A DNA stretch of 26,482 nt from the NCBI GenBank assembly GCA_047722305.1, contig JBDNYM010000030.1, forward strand, positions 1 to 26,482, in the 5' to 3' direction. Below, in pieces: positions 7,402 to 15,164 of the stretch. Below the pieces are notes generated by a model. The model was given only the letters and a program-made list of their open reading frames with translations. It had not been told where the DNA came from and searched no databases. Position 1 is the first letter of the stretch. Every line of letters begins with the position of its first letter. Both the position numbers and the translations under genes were made by a program. Origin of the DNA: JAKVJE01 sp047722305 (GTDB lineage Bacteria; Actinomycetota; Actinomycetes; Actinomycetales; Microbacteriaceae).

Positions 7402-8853
7402 ATGGACGGCTTGCGCGCACCCGGATCTTCCCGCCCGCTCGCAGCCCGCATGCGCCCCGAAACGCTGGACGACGTGGTGGGGCAGACGCACCTCACCGCC
7501 CCCGGCACGCCGCTGTGGGTGCTGTGCCATCCGGAGTCGGATGCCGCGCGGGCGCCGGTCTCGGTCATCCTCTTCGGCCCACCCGGAACCGGCAAGACCA
7601 CGCTCGCACACGTTGTGGCCGGCGTGGGGGAGCGCGACTACGTGGAACTCTCGGCCGTCACCGCCGGGGTCAAGGACGTGCGCGCCGTGCTCGACCGGGC
7701 GCAGACCGCCCGCGACCTCTACGGTCGCCGCACCGTGCTCTTCCTCGATGAGATCCACCGCTTCTCCAAGGCCCAGCAGGACGCACTGCTGCCGGCCGTC
7801 GAGGACGGCCTGGTCATCCTCATCGCCGCCACCACCGAGAATCCGTCGTTCTCGGTCATCACCCCGCTGCTGAGCCGATCGCTGGTGCTGCGCCTGCAAC
7901 CGCTCGACGACGAGGCCATTCTCACCCTGGTGCGCCGGGCCGTGACCGACCCGCGCGGGCTCGGTGGCGGGGTCACGCTCGCCGCGACGGCCGAGCAGCA
8001 GCTCGTCGCCCTCGCCGGCGGAGACGCCCGCCGGGCTCTGACGCTCCTGGAGGCGGCCGCTGCCACCGCCCTCGCCGCCCCCGGCATCCACGGCGCCGCC
8101 GCAGACAGCGCGGTTCCGAACGCGCAGGCGGCCGAGGGCGGAGATACGACGCCGGATGGCGATGCTCACGACGAGGCGCCCGCACCCGTCCCCGAGGTGA
8201 CTCCGGCGGACGTCGCCGCCGCCGCCGACCGCGCCCTGGTCGCCTACGACCGTGACGGGGACCAGCACTACGACGTGGTCAGCGCGTTCATCAAGTCGAT
8301 TCGCGGTTCCGACCCGGACGCGGCCCTGCACTACCTGGCCCGCATGATCGACGGGGGAGAGGACCCCCGGTTCATCGCCCGGCGCCTCATCGTGTCCGCC
8401 GCAGAGGACATCGGGCTGGCCGACCCCAATGGACTGCCCGTCGCGGTCGCCGCCGCCACCGCCGTGCAGATGATCGGCATGCCGGAGGGGCGCATCCCGC
8501 TCGCCGAGGCCGTCGTGTACCTGGCCACCGCCCCGAAGTCGAATGCGGCGTACCTCGGCATCGACCGGGCGCTGGCCGACGTCCGCGCCGGACGGGCCGG
8601 GACCGTCCCCGCACACCTGCGCGACGCCCACTACCGCGGGGCCGCCGCGCTCGGGCACGGGGCCGGCTACCAGTACCCCCACGACGCGCCGCACGCCGTT
8701 CTGCCCCAGCAGTACCTGCCCGACCGGCTGCTGGGCGCCCGCTACTACCAGCCGAACGACCGCGGCTACGAGGGCCGCATCGCCGATCGGATCGCCCAGA
8801 TCCGCGCCATCGTCCACGGCGCGGACGCTGCCGGGAAATCCGCCGAAGAGTGA
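7402..8853 (+). CDS. rarA: Replication-associated recombination protein A (RarA/MgsA AAA+ ATPase)
   Basis: RarA is a clamp-loader-like AAA+ ATPase that acts on stalled replication forks and gaps. The 483-residue product has Walker A GPPGTGKTT (59-67), Walker B VLFLDEIHRF (112-121), sensor 1 TTENPSF (144-150) and LLSRSLVLRL (157-165). The C-terminal tetramerisation region includes YDVVSAFIKSIRGSDPDAALHYLARM and the ARYYQPNDRGYEGRIADR ending typical of the family. A low-complexity Ala/Asp/Pro insertion at about 222-267 separates the AAA+ lid from that C-terminal region and makes the protein slightly longer than usual. The ATG at 7402 has no good ribosome site but is preceded by a leaderless-type -10. 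The gene may lead into rpsD, although a 135-base spacer lies between. Confidence 0.96.
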   Translation: MDGLRAPGSSRPLAARMRPETLDDVVGQTHLTAPGTPLWVLCHPESDAARAPVSVILFGPPGTGKTTLAHVVAGVGERDYVELSAVTAGVKDVRAVLDRAQTARDLYGRRTVLFLDEIHRFSKAQQDALLPAVEDGLVILIAATTENPSFSVITPLLSRSLVLRLQPLDDEAILTLVRRAVTDPRGLGGGVTLAATAEQQLVALAGGDARRALTLLEAAAATALAAPGIHGAAADSAVPNAQAAEGGDTTPDGDAHDEAPAPVPEVTPADVAAAADRALVAYDRDGDQHYDVVSAFIKSIRGSDPDAALHYLARMIDGGEDPRFIARRLIVSAAEDIGLADPNGLPVAVAAATAVQMIGMPEGRIPLAEAVVYLATAPKSNAAYLGIDRALADVRAGRAGTVPAHLRDAHYRGAAALGHGAGYQYPHDAPHAVLPQQYLPDRLLGARYYQPNDRGYEGRIADRIAQIRAIVHGADAAGKSAEE

Positions 8854-8929
8854 TATCGTTGTCCCTTGCCTATGCGCGCTCAGGGAGCGGCTGCCCGGTC
8901 GCGCGCCGATGGGACGTTCTGTAGCCGAA

Positions 8930-8978
8930 CGATTCCCGGCACCGCGGGGAACCCCGCCATAATCGGATCGGTGAATCG
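8930..8978 (+). promoter_or_regulatory. rpsD leader with possible stem next to the ribosome site
   Basis: In the 135 bases between rarA and rpsD, CGATTC (8930-8935) can pair with GAATCG (8973-8978). An inner TTCCC/GGGAA pair also falls inside this span. The 3' arm abuts the GAGAGGA ribosome site before the GTG. A -10-like CATAAT lies at 8958-8963 and another, TATCGT, at 8854-8859 directly after the rarA stop. S4 controls its own translation in other bacteria through mRNA structure, so this could be such a leader. The fold is short and unsupported by comparison. Confidence 0.3.
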
Positions 8979-8988
8979 AGAGGAAATC

Positions 8989-9618
8989 GTGGCTCAGAAG
9001 TCGCGCACACACAGCAAGACCCGTCTTTCCCGCGCCCTCGGCGTGGCGCTCACGCCCAAGGCGGCGCGGATCATGGAGAACCGCCCCTACCAGCCGGGCG
9101 AGCATGGCCGCACCAAGCGCCGCAGCGACTCCGACTACGCGGTGCGTCTGAAGGAGAAGCAGCGCCTGCGCGCCCAGTACGGCATCCGCGAGAAGCAGCT
9201 GCGCCGCACGTTCACCCGCGCCACCAAGGCGTCCGGCATGACCGGCGCCAACCTGGTCGAGCTGCTCGAGATGCGCCTCGACGCGCTCGTGCTGCGCTCG
9301 GGCTTCGCTCGCAGCATGGCCCAGGCCCGTCAGTTCGTCGTCCACCGCCACATCACCGTCGACGGCCAGATCGTCGACCGCCCCTCCTTCGAGGTGCAGC
9401 CCGGCCAGGTCATCGGCGTCAAGACCAGCAGCGAATCGCTGGAGCCCTTCCAGGTGGCCGCGTCCGGCGGCAACGCCGAGGTGCTGCCCGACGTCCCGGG
9501 GTATCTGGATGTCGCCCTCGATAAACTGGAGGCCAAACTGGACCGCCGCCCCAAGCGCGACGAGGTTCCGGTCACCTGCGACGTGCAGCTCGTCGTCGAG
9601 TACTACGCCGCCCGCTGA
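8989..9618 (+). CDS. rpsD: 30S ribosomal protein S4, zinc-free type
   Basis: S4 nucleates assembly of the 30S body and binds the 5' domain of 16S rRNA. From GTG 8989 the product is 209 residues: VAQKSRTHSKTRLSRALG, then RPYQPGEHGRTKRRSDSDYAVRLKEKQRLRAQYGI. The S4 RNA-binding domain follows at about 90-150 (MRLDALVLRSGFARSMAQARQ, VHRHITVDG), and the end is VPVTCDVQLVVEYYAAR. The N-terminus lacks the four zinc-binding cysteines of canonical S4 and the protein holds a single cysteine, so this is the C-minus form. No second copy is in the window. I chose GTG 8989 because GAGAGGA lies just upstream and homologues start at this point. An upstream in-frame GTG at 8971 would add VNREEI. Confidence 0.95.
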   Translation: MAQKSRTHSKTRLSRALGVALTPKAARIMENRPYQPGEHGRTKRRSDSDYAVRLKEKQRLRAQYGIREKQLRRTFTRATKASGMTGANLVELLEMRLDALVLRSGFARSMAQARQFVVHRHITVDGQIVDRPSFEVQPGQVIGVKTSSESLEPFQVAASGGNAEVLPDVPGYLDVALDKLEAKLDRRPKRDEVPVTCDVQLVVEYYAAR

Positions 9619-9645
9619 CATTCGGGACCAGAGGAGGAGGAAGAC

Positions 9646-9996
9646 ATGACCGGTGGAGATATCGCAGGATTGATCGCCGCGGGGGTCTTCCTCCTGCTCG
9701 TCGTCCTCCTGGCGGTGCCGTTGTTCAAGCTCGGGAAGCTGCTCGATGAGCTGCGTCTCACCGTCCACGACCTGACCGACAACGTCGCCCCCCTGCTCGA
9801 TGAGACCACCACCACCGTCAAAGAGACGAACAAGCAGCTCGAGAAGGTGGACGTGATCACCGACAACGCGTCGCGCATCTCGGCCAACGTGTCGAGCGTG
9901 GTCGAGTCGTTCACCTCCGCCCTCGGGGCTCCGCTGGCCCGCATCGCCGGGTTCGCCGCCACGTTCCGCCGCAGCGCGCAGAAGAACAGGAAGTAG
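9646..9996 (+). CDS. DUF948 domain-containing membrane protein
   Basis: A 116-residue protein with one N-terminal membrane helix (about residues 6-27, DIAGLIAAGVFLLLVVLLAVPLF). A long amphipathic helix follows, containing LRLTVHDLTDNVAPLLDETTTTVKETNKQLEKVD, the characteristic DUF948 pattern of repeated Thr/Asn/Leu heptads. The end is basic. The function of the family is unknown. It resembles small envelope-associated coiled-coil proteins. The start has an excellent GAGGAGGAGG ribosome site. Its place between rpsD and alaS is a conserved actinobacterial arrangement. Confidence 0.88.
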   Translation: MTGGDIAGLIAAGVFLLLVVLLAVPLFKLGKLLDELRLTVHDLTDNVAPLLDETTTTVKETNKQLEKVDVITDNASRISANVSSVVESFTSALGAPLARIAGFAATFRRSAQKNRK

Positions 9997-10001
9997 ACAC
10001 C

Positions 10002-10217
10002 ATGAAGAGGCTGTTCGCATTCGCCAGCGGGTTCGCCGCCGGATTCGTCGTCGGGTCGTACCTGGCGAAGACCGATCCGGCCGAGTCCTTCCTCGCGACG
10101 CTCAAGGGCAAGTTCGACGACGCCCAGGAGGCCTTCATGGCCGGCTTCCAGGAGCGCACCGACGAACTCCAGGACGCCATCGACGACCTGAAGTCCGATC
10201 TGAAGAGCGAGTCCTGA
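10002..10217 (+). CDS. Small hypothetical protein with N-terminal membrane segment (YtxH-like)
   Basis: A 71-residue product. Residues 4-22 are hydrophobic with a glycine-rich pattern (FAFASGFAAGFVVGSYLA), then a charged helix contains FDDAQEAFMAGFQERTDELQDAIDDLK. This Gly-patterned helix plus acidic coiled coil resembles YtxH-type small proteins, but I cannot assign it firmly. It starts 5 bases after the DUF948 stop and AGGAAG at that stop can serve as its ribosome site. The two therefore form a unit, likely cotranscribed with alaS 8 bases downstream. The C-terminus is a basic/acidic repeat (DLKSDLKSES). Confidence 0.8.
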   Translation: MKRLFAFASGFAAGFVVGSYLAKTDPAESFLATLKGKFDDAQEAFMAGFQERTDELQDAIDDLKSDLKSES

Positions 10218-10225
10218 ACGAACCG

Positions 10226-12889
10226 ATGAAATCCGCTGATATCCGGCAACGCTGGCTCGACTACTTCGCGCGGAACGGGCACACCATCGTGCCCTCCGCC
10301 TCACTGATCTCCGACGACCCCTCCCTGCTGTTCACTGTGGCCGGGATGGTGCCGTTCATCCCATACCTCACCGGCACCGTCCCCGCACCGTACCCGCGCG
10401 CGGCCGACTGCCAGAAGTGCATCCGCACCAACGACATCGAAGAGGTCGGCAAGACCGCCCGGCACGGCACCTTCTTCCAGATGCTCGGAAACTGGTCATT
10501 CGGCGACTACTTCAAGGAGGGCGCCATCCGCTACGCCTGGGAGCTGCTGACCTCATCCGAGGCCGATGGCGGCTACGGGTTCGACGAGAGCCGCCTCTGG
10601 GTGACCGTCTACGAAGATGACGAGGTGGCCCGCGCGCTCTGGAAGCGCATCGCCGGCCTGCCCGACGAGCGCATCCAGCGCTTCGGCCGCGAGGACAACT
10701 ACTGGTCGACCGGCCAGCCCGGCCCCGCCGGCCCCTGCTCCGAGATCTATTACGACCGCGGACCCGCCTACGGGCCCGACGGCGGACCCGCCGTCGACGA
10801 CACCCGGTTCATCGAGATCTGGAACCTCGTGTTCATGCAGTACCGCATCGACAACGTCCGCTCCAAGACCGAGTTCGACATCGTCGGCGAGCTGCCCCAC
10901 AAGAACATCGACACCGGCATGGGCCTCGAGCGCGTCGCCTTCCTGAAACAGGGTGTCGAGAACATGTACGAGATCGACCAGGTGCGCCCCGTGCTCGACC
11001 TCGCCGCCGAGATGGCCGGCGTCACCTACGGCGGTCGCGACGGGCACGAAGACGATGTGCGCCTCCGCATCGTCGCCGACCACGTGCGCAGCGCCCTCAT
11101 GCTCATCGGCGACGGCGTCACCCCCAGCAACGACGGCCGCGGCTACGTCACCCGGCGCCTCATCCGCCGCACCGTGCGTGCCATGCGCCTGCTGGGCGTG
11201 CAGGAGCCGGTCATGCCGCAGCTGCTGCCCGCATCGTACCAGGCCATGCGCGCCGCCTACCCGGAGCTCGACGCCGGCTTCGCGCGCATCGCGCGCATCG
11301 CGTACGCCGAGGAGAACTCCTTCCTGCGCACGTTGAGCGAGGGCACCACCATCCTCGACACCGCCATCGACGCCGCCGCCAAGCAGCATCACACCGCCTT
11401 GCCCGGCTCCACCGCGTTCACGCTGCACGACACCTACGGATTCCCGATCGACCTCACCCAGGAGATCGCCGAAGAGGCCGGCCTGACCGTCGACCGCGCC
11501 GTGTTCGACCAGCTCATGGCCGAGCAGCGGTCGCGGGCCAAGGCCGACGCGAAAGCCAAGAAGACCGGACAGACCGCCCTGGCCGTGTACAGCGAGTTCC
11601 GCGACCGCGGCGAGACCGCCTTCCTCGGCTACGAGTCGCTGCACTCCACCGGCACGGTGCTGGGCATCATCCGCCACGGCGCCTCGGTGCCGGTGGCGCA
11701 GGCCGGCGAGGACGCCGAGATCATCATGGACGAGACCGCCTTCTACGCCGAGGGCGGCGGCCAGGTCGCCGACATCGGCACGCTGGCCGGGCCGAATGCC
11801 CACGCGGCCGTCGCCGATGTGCAGAAGCCCGTCAAAGGCCTCGTCAGCCACCACGTGCACGTGGAGGCCGGCACCATCGCCGTCGGGGATCGCCTCACCG
11901 CCGAGGTCGATGCCGAGCACCGCCTGGAGTCGTGCCAGGCCCACTCGGCCACGCACCTCGTACACGCCGCTCTGCGGCAGCTGCTCGGACCGACGGCCGT
12001 GCAGTCGGGCTCGCTCAACCGCCCCGGCTATCTGCGGCTCGACTTCGCCTGGAACGAGCGCGTCAGCCCCGAGACCGTCGGCGAGATCGAGCAGATCACC
12101 AACCGCGCCGTGCGCGACGACCTCCCCGTCACCATCGAGGAGATGCCGCTCGACGAGGCCCGCCGGTCGGGGGCCATGGCCCTGTTCGGCGAGAAGTACG
12201 GCTCCGTCGTGCGCGTCGTGCAGATCGGCTCGCCCTGGTCTCGCGAGCTCTGCGCCGGCACCCACGTGGCCCGTTCGTCGCAGGTCGGCGCGATCGACCT
12301 GCTGGGGGAGTCGTCGGTCGGCTCCGGCGCCCGCCGCGTCGAGGCGCTCGTAGGGCTGGAGGCCCTCGATGCGCTCCAGACGCAGCGCACCGTCCTGCGG
12401 CAGATCGCGGGGACGCTCAAGACCGACCCGGCGGCGGTGCCCCAGCGCGTCGAATCCCTCGTCGCAGCACTGCAGAAGGCCCAGCACCGGATCGCCGAAC
12501 TCACCCGCGCCCAGAACGAGGCCCGCGTGCCGCAACTGGCCGCCATGGCCCACCCGGTCGGGAACGTCGAGCTCATCGCCCAGCAGGTGTCCGACGTTCC
12601 GAACGCCGAGGCCCTGCGCCAGCTCGCCGAAGCGGTCCGCCGCGCCCTCGGCGCGCGCCCCGCGGTCGTCGCCCTGTTGGCCGTGGTCTCCGGCCGCCCG
12701 CTGGTCGTCGTGGCCGCCACTCCGGCGGCGGTCCAGGCCGGCGCGACGGCGGGAGGGCTCGTCTCCGCGGCCGCCCGCGCCCTGGGCGGAGGCGGCGGCG
12801 GACGCGACCAGTTCGCCCAGGGGGGCGGCGCCGACGTCGCGGCCATCCCGCAGGCGATCGCCGCGATCGAGTCCGCCCTGCGTCGATGA
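10226..12889 (+). CDS. alaS: Alanine--tRNA ligase
   Basis: AlaRS charges tRNA-Ala and hydrolyses mischarged Ser/Gly-tRNA-Ala. The 887-residue protein begins with the class II catalytic core (MKSADIRQRWLDYFARNGH, then FTVAGMVPFIPYL, GNWSFGDYFKEGAI and NIDTGMGLERVA). The editing domain carries zinc ligands H573 and H577 (HSATH) and C676 and H680 (CAGTH). The C-terminal DHHA1/oligomerisation region ends with a glycine-rich GGGGGGRDQFAQGGG at about 852-866. All expected parts are present. The gene lies 8 bases after the small membrane-protein gene with a poor ribosome site, suggesting coupling. Its stop overlaps the ruvX start as ATGA. Confidence 0.98.
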   Translation: MKSADIRQRWLDYFARNGHTIVPSASLISDDPSLLFTVAGMVPFIPYLTGTVPAPYPRAADCQKCIRTNDIEEVGKTARHGTFFQMLGNWSFGDYFKEGAIRYAWELLTSSEADGGYGFDESRLWVTVYEDDEVARALWKRIAGLPDERIQRFGREDNYWSTGQPGPAGPCSEIYYDRGPAYGPDGGPAVDDTRFIEIWNLVFMQYRIDNVRSKTEFDIVGELPHKNIDTGMGLERVAFLKQGVENMYEIDQVRPVLDLAAEMAGVTYGGRDGHEDDVRLRIVADHVRSALMLIGDGVTPSNDGRGYVTRRLIRRTVRAMRLLGVQEPVMPQLLPASYQAMRAAYPELDAGFARIARIAYAEENSFLRTLSEGTTILDTAIDAAAKQHHTALPGSTAFTLHDTYGFPIDLTQEIAEEAGLTVDRAVFDQLMAEQRSRAKADAKAKKTGQTALAVYSEFRDRGETAFLGYESLHSTGTVLGIIRHGASVPVAQAGEDAEIIMDETAFYAEGGGQVADIGTLAGPNAHAAVADVQKPVKGLVSHHVHVEAGTIAVGDRLTAEVDAEHRLESCQAHSATHLVHAALRQLLGPTAVQSGSLNRPGYLRLDFAWNERVSPETVGEIEQITNRAVRDDLPVTIEEMPLDEARRSGAMALFGEKYGSVVRVVQIGSPWSRELCAGTHVARSSQVGAIDLLGESSVGSGARRVEALVGLEALDALQTQRTVLRQIAGTLKTDPAAVPQRVESLVAALQKAQHRIAELTRAQNEARVPQLAAMAHPVGNVELIAQQVSDVPNAEALRQLAEAVRRALGARPAVVALLAVVSGRPLVVVAATPAAVQAGATAGGLVSAAARALGGGGGGRDQFAQGGGADVAAIPQAIAAIESALRR

Positions 12890-13554
12890 CCGCCAGGCTC
12901 GGAGTCGACATCGGCCGCGCCCGCGTAGGCATCGCCTGCTCGGACGTCGAGCGGACCCTCGCCTTCCCCGTGGAGACCGTCCGGCGCCGTCCCGGCGCCG
13001 CCCCGGCGGAGCTCGGGCCGCGGCGGGGCGCGCAGGCCCGGGCGCCTGGGGGGGGCGGGGGGGATGTCGGGGTGGCCCAGAATTTNNNNNNNNNNCCGGC
13101 GCCCGCGGCCGGGGGCCGCTCGCGTGCCGGGTGGGCCGGGCACCCCGGCCCCCCCCGGGGCCCCCGGCGGGGCTGCCCCGCGGGCCCCGACCCGGCGGAG
13201 CTCGGACAGCGGATCGACGAGCTGGCCCGTGAGCATGAGTGCGACGTGATCTATGTCGGGCTGCCCCTCAATTTGCAGGGCGACTACACGCCGTCGACCG
13301 ACGACGCCATCCGCTGCGCCCATGCCGTCCCCGCCGCACCGCGGCGGGTGGTGCGGCTGATCGATGAGCGCTTCACCACCAACATCGCCGCCCAGCAGCT
13401 GCGCCCCAGCGGGCGCAAGCGGTCCCGCGCCCGGCAAGTGGTCGACCAAGCCGCCGCCGTGGCCATCCTGCAGTCGGCCCTCGACATCGAGCACCGGCTC
13501 GGGGCGCTGGCAGGAACCGCCGCCGAGGAAATCCCCGATGAGCGAGGCATCTGA
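12886..13554 (+). CDS. ruvX: Putative Holliday junction resolvase RuvX/YqgF, sequence damaged by an assembly gap
   Basis: YqgF-family nucleases have an RNase H fold and act in 16S rRNA 5' maturation and/or DNA resolution. The ATG at 12886 overlaps the alaS stop (ATGA). The N-terminus RLGVDIGRARVGIACSD carries the catalytic Asp8. After the gap come VIYVGLPLNLQGDYTPS, RLIDERFTT and VVDQAAAVAILQSAL, all family motifs. The frame as written is 222 codons, but an N run at 13086-13095 is flanked by G/C-homopolymer-rich sequence. The left flank is a degraded copy of the right flank 189 bases further on. Removing one copy gives 159 residues, close to the usual YqgF length. Treat residues about 39-101 as artefact and the gene itself as real. 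Confidence 0.88.
   Translation: MTARLGVDIGRARVGIACSDVERTLAFPVETVRRRPGAAPAELGPRRGAQARAPGGGGGDVGVAQNXXXXPAPAAGGRSRAGWAGHPGPPRGPRRGCPAGPDPAELGQRIDELAREHECDVIYVGLPLNLQGDYTPSTDDAIRCAHAVPAAPRRVVRLIDERFTTNIAAQQLRPSGRKRSRARQVVDQAAAVAILQSALDIEHRLGALAGTAAEEIPDERGI
13086..13095. other. Assembly gap (10 N) inside ruvX
   Basis: Ten N bases join two contig ends. The sequence at about 13015-13190 on both sides is rich in G and C runs and codes for nothing recognisable. It aligns without gaps to real ruvX sequence at a fixed offset of 189 bases, so the contigs probably overlap rather than being separated. Confidence 0.95.
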
Positions 13555-13586
13555 ATGAGCGGAATGTCCGAGAGCGGAGTGTCCGA

Positions 13587-15164
13587 ATGAGTGCCGAACC
13601 GCCCGTCACGCCGCCCGGAGACGGCCCGACCCTCGCTCAGCGCTTCGCCACCCGGCGCGAGCGTCGCGAGTGGGAGCGCGCCCACCCCGGGAAACAGCTC
13701 CCCGACGATGCCGCGCCGAGTGCCTCGGCGCGNNNNNNNNNNCCCCCGCGGGGGCCGGCCGGGCGGGGGGCCCCCGGGGGGGCCGGCGGGGCGCCGGCGG
13801 GGGGGGTGCCCCCGCTCCCCGACCCCGCGGCCGCGGGTGCCGAGGAGACCGTCCGCTCGGAGCCGACTCCTGGTCCCGATGCCGCCGCCTCCCCGCTCCT
13901 ACCGCCCTCCTCCGGAGCGGTGCCCTCCCCGGCCCCGGCCATGACTCCCCGTGACACGCAGCCGGAGACAGAGTCCCCATCGGCGCCGGCTGACGAACCC
14001 GCTCCGGAAGACGACCAGTCCGTCTCCGCCGCGCTGCTCGGTCTCAGTGTGACCCTCGATCCCGCCGGCACCGAACCGGCGGGCCCGGCCGGATCCGAGC
14101 GCACCCGCCGTCCTCGCCGCCGCCTCCGCGGGTGGATCGCCGGCGGCATCAGTCTGGTGATCGTCGTCGCCCTGGTCGTGGCCGCGCTCGTGTTCGGCCG
14201 GGGGGTCTATCAGACGCTGCGCCAGTCGGATGACTACCCGGGCCCCGGCACCGGGTCGGTGGTCTTCACCGTCACCGAGGGCGACACCGGCAGCACCATC
14301 GGCCAGCGGCTGGTCACCGACGGCGTCATCAAGAGCTACCGCCCCTTCCTGACCGCGTACAACCAGCACACGCCGGCGCCCGTGTTCCAGCCTGGCGCCT
14401 ACCGGCTCAAGAAGCACATGACCGCCAGCGGAGCCCTCGATGTGCTGCGGGACAAGACGAACATCGTCAGCGCGACCGTGGTGATCCCGGAAGGGTTCAC
14501 GCTGAAGCAGACGCTGGCCCGCATCCACGCCCGCACCGGCATCTCGGAGGACGCACTCGCTTCCGCGGCCGCCAACGTGCACCAGTTCCAGGTCGCACCC
14601 GAGGCGACCACCTTGGAGGGGTACCTGTTTCCGGCCACCTACCAGTTCGATCCCGGGACGACCGCCCAGCAGGCCCTCACCGCCATGGTCACCCGTGCCC
14701 GACAGGCGCTGGCCCAGGCCGGTATCGCCTCGGCGGACGAGTACCGAATCCTCACGCTCGCCTCCATCGTGCAGAAGGAGGCGGGTTCCACCGCCGATAT
14801 GCCGAAAGTGGCCCGGGTATTCCAGAACCGCCTCGATCGGGGGATGAACCTGCAGTCCGACGCCACCGTCGCCTATGGGGCCGGCACCACCGGTCGGGTC
14901 ACCACCACCGACGCCGAGCGGGCCGATGCGAACAACCAGTACAACACCTACGCCCACAGCGGGCTGCCCGTCGGTCCCATCAGCAACCCCGGGGATGCGG
15001 CCCTGGCCGCGGCCGCCTCGCCGGTGCCGGGGGACTGGCTGTACTTCGTGACGGTGAACCTCGACACTGGAGAGACCAAGTTCGAATCCAACGCGGATGA
15101 CCACGCGGCGGATGTGAAGGAGTTCCAGTCATGGTGTCGCCAGCACACGGACCGGTGCCAGTGA
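13587..15164 (+). CDS. mltG: Endolytic murein transglycosylase MltG, N-terminal region disturbed by an assembly gap
   Basis: MltG cuts nascent glycan strands at the outer face of the membrane and helps set strand length. It has a long Pro/Ala/Glu-rich cytoplasmic N-terminus, a basic RRPRRRLR stop and one membrane helix at about 182-206. The LysM-like/YceG region follows (SVVFTVTEGDTGSTIGQRL), then the catalytic domain with GYLFPATYQF, the catalytic glutamate E398 in ASIVQKEAGS, and YNTYAHSGLPVGPISNPG. The length as written is 525 residues. An N run at 13733-13742 with poor G/C-run flanks lies in the cytoplasmic tail and probably adds about 39 spurious residues. The ATG at 13587 has GGAG about 10 bases upstream. 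The gene lies 32 bases after ruvX. Confidence 0.94.
   Translation: MSAEPPVTPPGDGPTLAQRFATRRERREWERAHPGKQLPDDAAPSASAXXXXPPRGPAGRGAPGGAGGAPAGGVPPLPDPAAAGAEETVRSEPTPGPDAAASPLLPPSSGAVPSPAPAMTPRDTQPETESPSAPADEPAPEDDQSVSAALLGLSVTLDPAGTEPAGPAGSERTRRPRRRLRGWIAGGISLVIVVALVVAALVFGRGVYQTLRQSDDYPGPGTGSVVFTVTEGDTGSTIGQRLVTDGVIKSYRPFLTAYNQHTPAPVFQPGAYRLKKHMTASGALDVLRDKTNIVSATVVIPEGFTLKQTLARIHARTGISEDALASAAANVHQFQVAPEATTLEGYLFPATYQFDPGTTAQQALTAMVTRARQALAQAGIASADEYRILTLASIVQKEAGSTADMPKVARVFQNRLDRGMNLQSDATVAYGAGTTGRVTTTDAERADANNQYNTYAHSGLPVGPISNPGDAALAAAASPVPGDWLYFVTVNLDTGETKFESNADDHAADVKEFQSWCRQHTDRCQ
13733..13742. other. Assembly gap (10 N) inside mltG
   Basis: Ten N bases followed by about 70 bases of almost pure G/C runs. 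GCTCCCCGAC occurs at 13697-13706 and again at 13814-13823, an offset of 117 bases (39 codons). After it the two copies remain similar (LPDDAAPSASA versus LPDPAAAGAEE). This suggests overlapping contig ends were joined with N instead of merged. Confidence 0.9.

Noticed and set aside
7393..10020. 875-codon minus-strand frame across rarA, rpsD and DUF948
   Set aside because: Shadow of well-supported plus-strand genes, with no conserved domain and no ribosome site.
10553..12553. 666-codon minus-strand frame within alaS
   Set aside because: Mirror of the alanyl-tRNA synthetase frame caused by third-position GC.
13015..13190. G/C-run region considered as an unusual DNA structure (G-quadruplex-like)
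   Set aside because: It flanks an N run and aligns to real ruvX sequence with errors mostly to G, so base-calling or assembly error is the simpler explanation.
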